Shown here piece after piece: positions 63,232-64,000 of a DNA stretch of 64,000 bases. The DNA is taken from the NCBI GenBank assembly GCA_963576565.1, contig OY755047.1, positions 32,284,851 to 32,348,850 of the forward strand. Direction: 5' to 3'. How positions within the stretch are numbered: the stretch's first letter is position 1; each line of letters begins with the position of its first letter. The stretch is from Aspidapion aeneum. Its lineage: Eukaryota > Arthropoda > Insecta > Coleoptera > Brentidae. The position numbers were made by a program, and so were the translations under genes. The notes under the pieces were generated by a model. It ran no database searches and was not told the origin of the DNA. It saw only the letters and a program-made list of their open reading frames with translations.

Positions 63232-63785
63232 AAGCTCACACTAGGTACTATAGTTATAGTGTGAGCTAATATAATCAAAAACTGAAATATATTTTATTCA
63301 ACTCCAGACTCAATTACCTTTCGTTTGATACCACACAAGCCATGTTTTGACTTAAACTCAAATTTTTTAAATCTACCCCCACCCTTTAAAAAAAAACTAA
63401 AATGTATTTTGTTTAACTCCAGACTCAATTACCTTTCGTTTGATATCACACACGCCATATTTTCACTTAAACTCTAATTTTTGACATCTACCCCCACCTT
63501 TTTTTTTTAAATAAACTAAAATTCATTTTGTTTAACTCCAGACTTAATTACCTTTCGTTTGATATCACACACGCCATATTTTCACAAACTCTAATTTTTG
63601 GAATCTACCCCCACCACAGACAGACAGACATACAGACAGACAGACAGCAAAACAAAAAAGTTTCAAAATCATCTGAAACGCAAAGATATATAAAAAATTT
63701 TGAAATCGGAGCAACTTTTTTTTTCTCGAAAAAATTAGGATCACCATAGCTCACACTACTTATATAGTAGTAGTGTGAGCTAAAA
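63232..63785. mobile_element. Non-autonomous element with hairpins at both ends
   Basis: Starts AGCTCACACTAGGTACTATA...TAGTGTGAGCT and ends AGCTCACACTACTTATATAG...AGTGTGAGCT. Inside are three about 115-bp tandem units (AACTCCAGACTCAATTACCT...TGATATCACACACGCCAT), a (CAGA)n run and AAAAAGTTTCAAAATCATCT. A truncated relative lies at 22050-22285. Confidence 0.7.
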
Positions 63786-64000
63786 CTTACTGGAAGTGAA
63801 ATACGGTCTAGCAGTAATATATTCGTCCGGATTTTTCCGGTTCGGTTCAGGAGTGGAAAAACAAACCTGGTCCAGAATTTAGCTGGCCGTACAAGAATAG
63901 TAGGCCAGGCAAGCAGTCACATATTAAGCATTGAGCATTGTCGGGCATGGAACTTTGTCGGCCGTGGGAGCATAACAGTGCGTAGTTTTGGTGAAAGTAT
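63786..64000. other. Window end, inside WDR44 intron 13
   Basis: No exon-like frame seen; TTCCGGTTCGGTTCAGG near 63835 resembles the GGTTCGG words near 16600 and 28790. Confidence 0.4.

Overview
The window is AT-rich eukaryotic DNA, almost certainly from an insect. It shows GT-AG spliced exons, dense transposable elements of arthropod types (mariner, PIF/Harbinger with a MADF partner, Penelope-like, RTE-like LINE, Ty3/gypsy-like), and a repeat built on the insect telomere word CCTAA. A beetle would fit the repeat style, but I cannot prove the order.

The only clear host gene lies on the + strand and fills the window from 6878 past the right edge. It is the insect orthologue of WDR44 (Rabphilin-11/Rab11BP), an endosomal Rab11 effector. 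I recover 13 exons whose splice phases join without a break into about 692 codons (2076 nt): an N-terminal VAP-binding FFAT motif, a 14-3-3-type motif, a short proline/basic SH3-type motif, the conserved Rab11-binding segment, and the first WD40 repeat. The remaining WD40 repeats must lie beyond 64000. About 97% of the gene span is intron.

Layout. 1-6877: upstream repeats. Intron 1 (6964-11556): a LINE 3' end and large inverted repeats. Introns 2-5 (11691-18497): palindromic elements, including a foldback element at 16128-16952 built from short 'words'. Intron 6 (18650-25421): an older repeat hit separately by a complete 4.9-kb Harbinger element (19162-24038) and a mariner (24199-25296); a second copy of that repeat at 46280-46640 preserves the empty sites. 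Intron 7 (25840-40472): a GC-rich foldback (27798-28228), a 1.7-kb telomere-like array of (AACCCAACCT)n (28901-30580), two pieces of an RTE-like LINE, and a Penelope-like element split by a hAT-like insertion. Introns 8-9: MITEs and a gypsy RT fragment. Intron 10 (47687-60095): a complete, very young 10.3-kb LTR element in antisense with 3.26-kb LTRs, primer-binding site, polypurine tract and gag/protease remnants but no polymerase. Intron 13: repeats carrying a perfect short palindrome.

The most unusual theme is a set of unrelated repeats of one architecture. Each has inverted arms made of many degenerate copies of a short word, and each word is different: GAACAAAATG, ATTCCATTG, CTACAAAATAGCG, CCTAATATCGGA and GGGCGCCGGGCCAACTCGG. 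I know of no named family covering them, and they are my best candidate for something undescribed.
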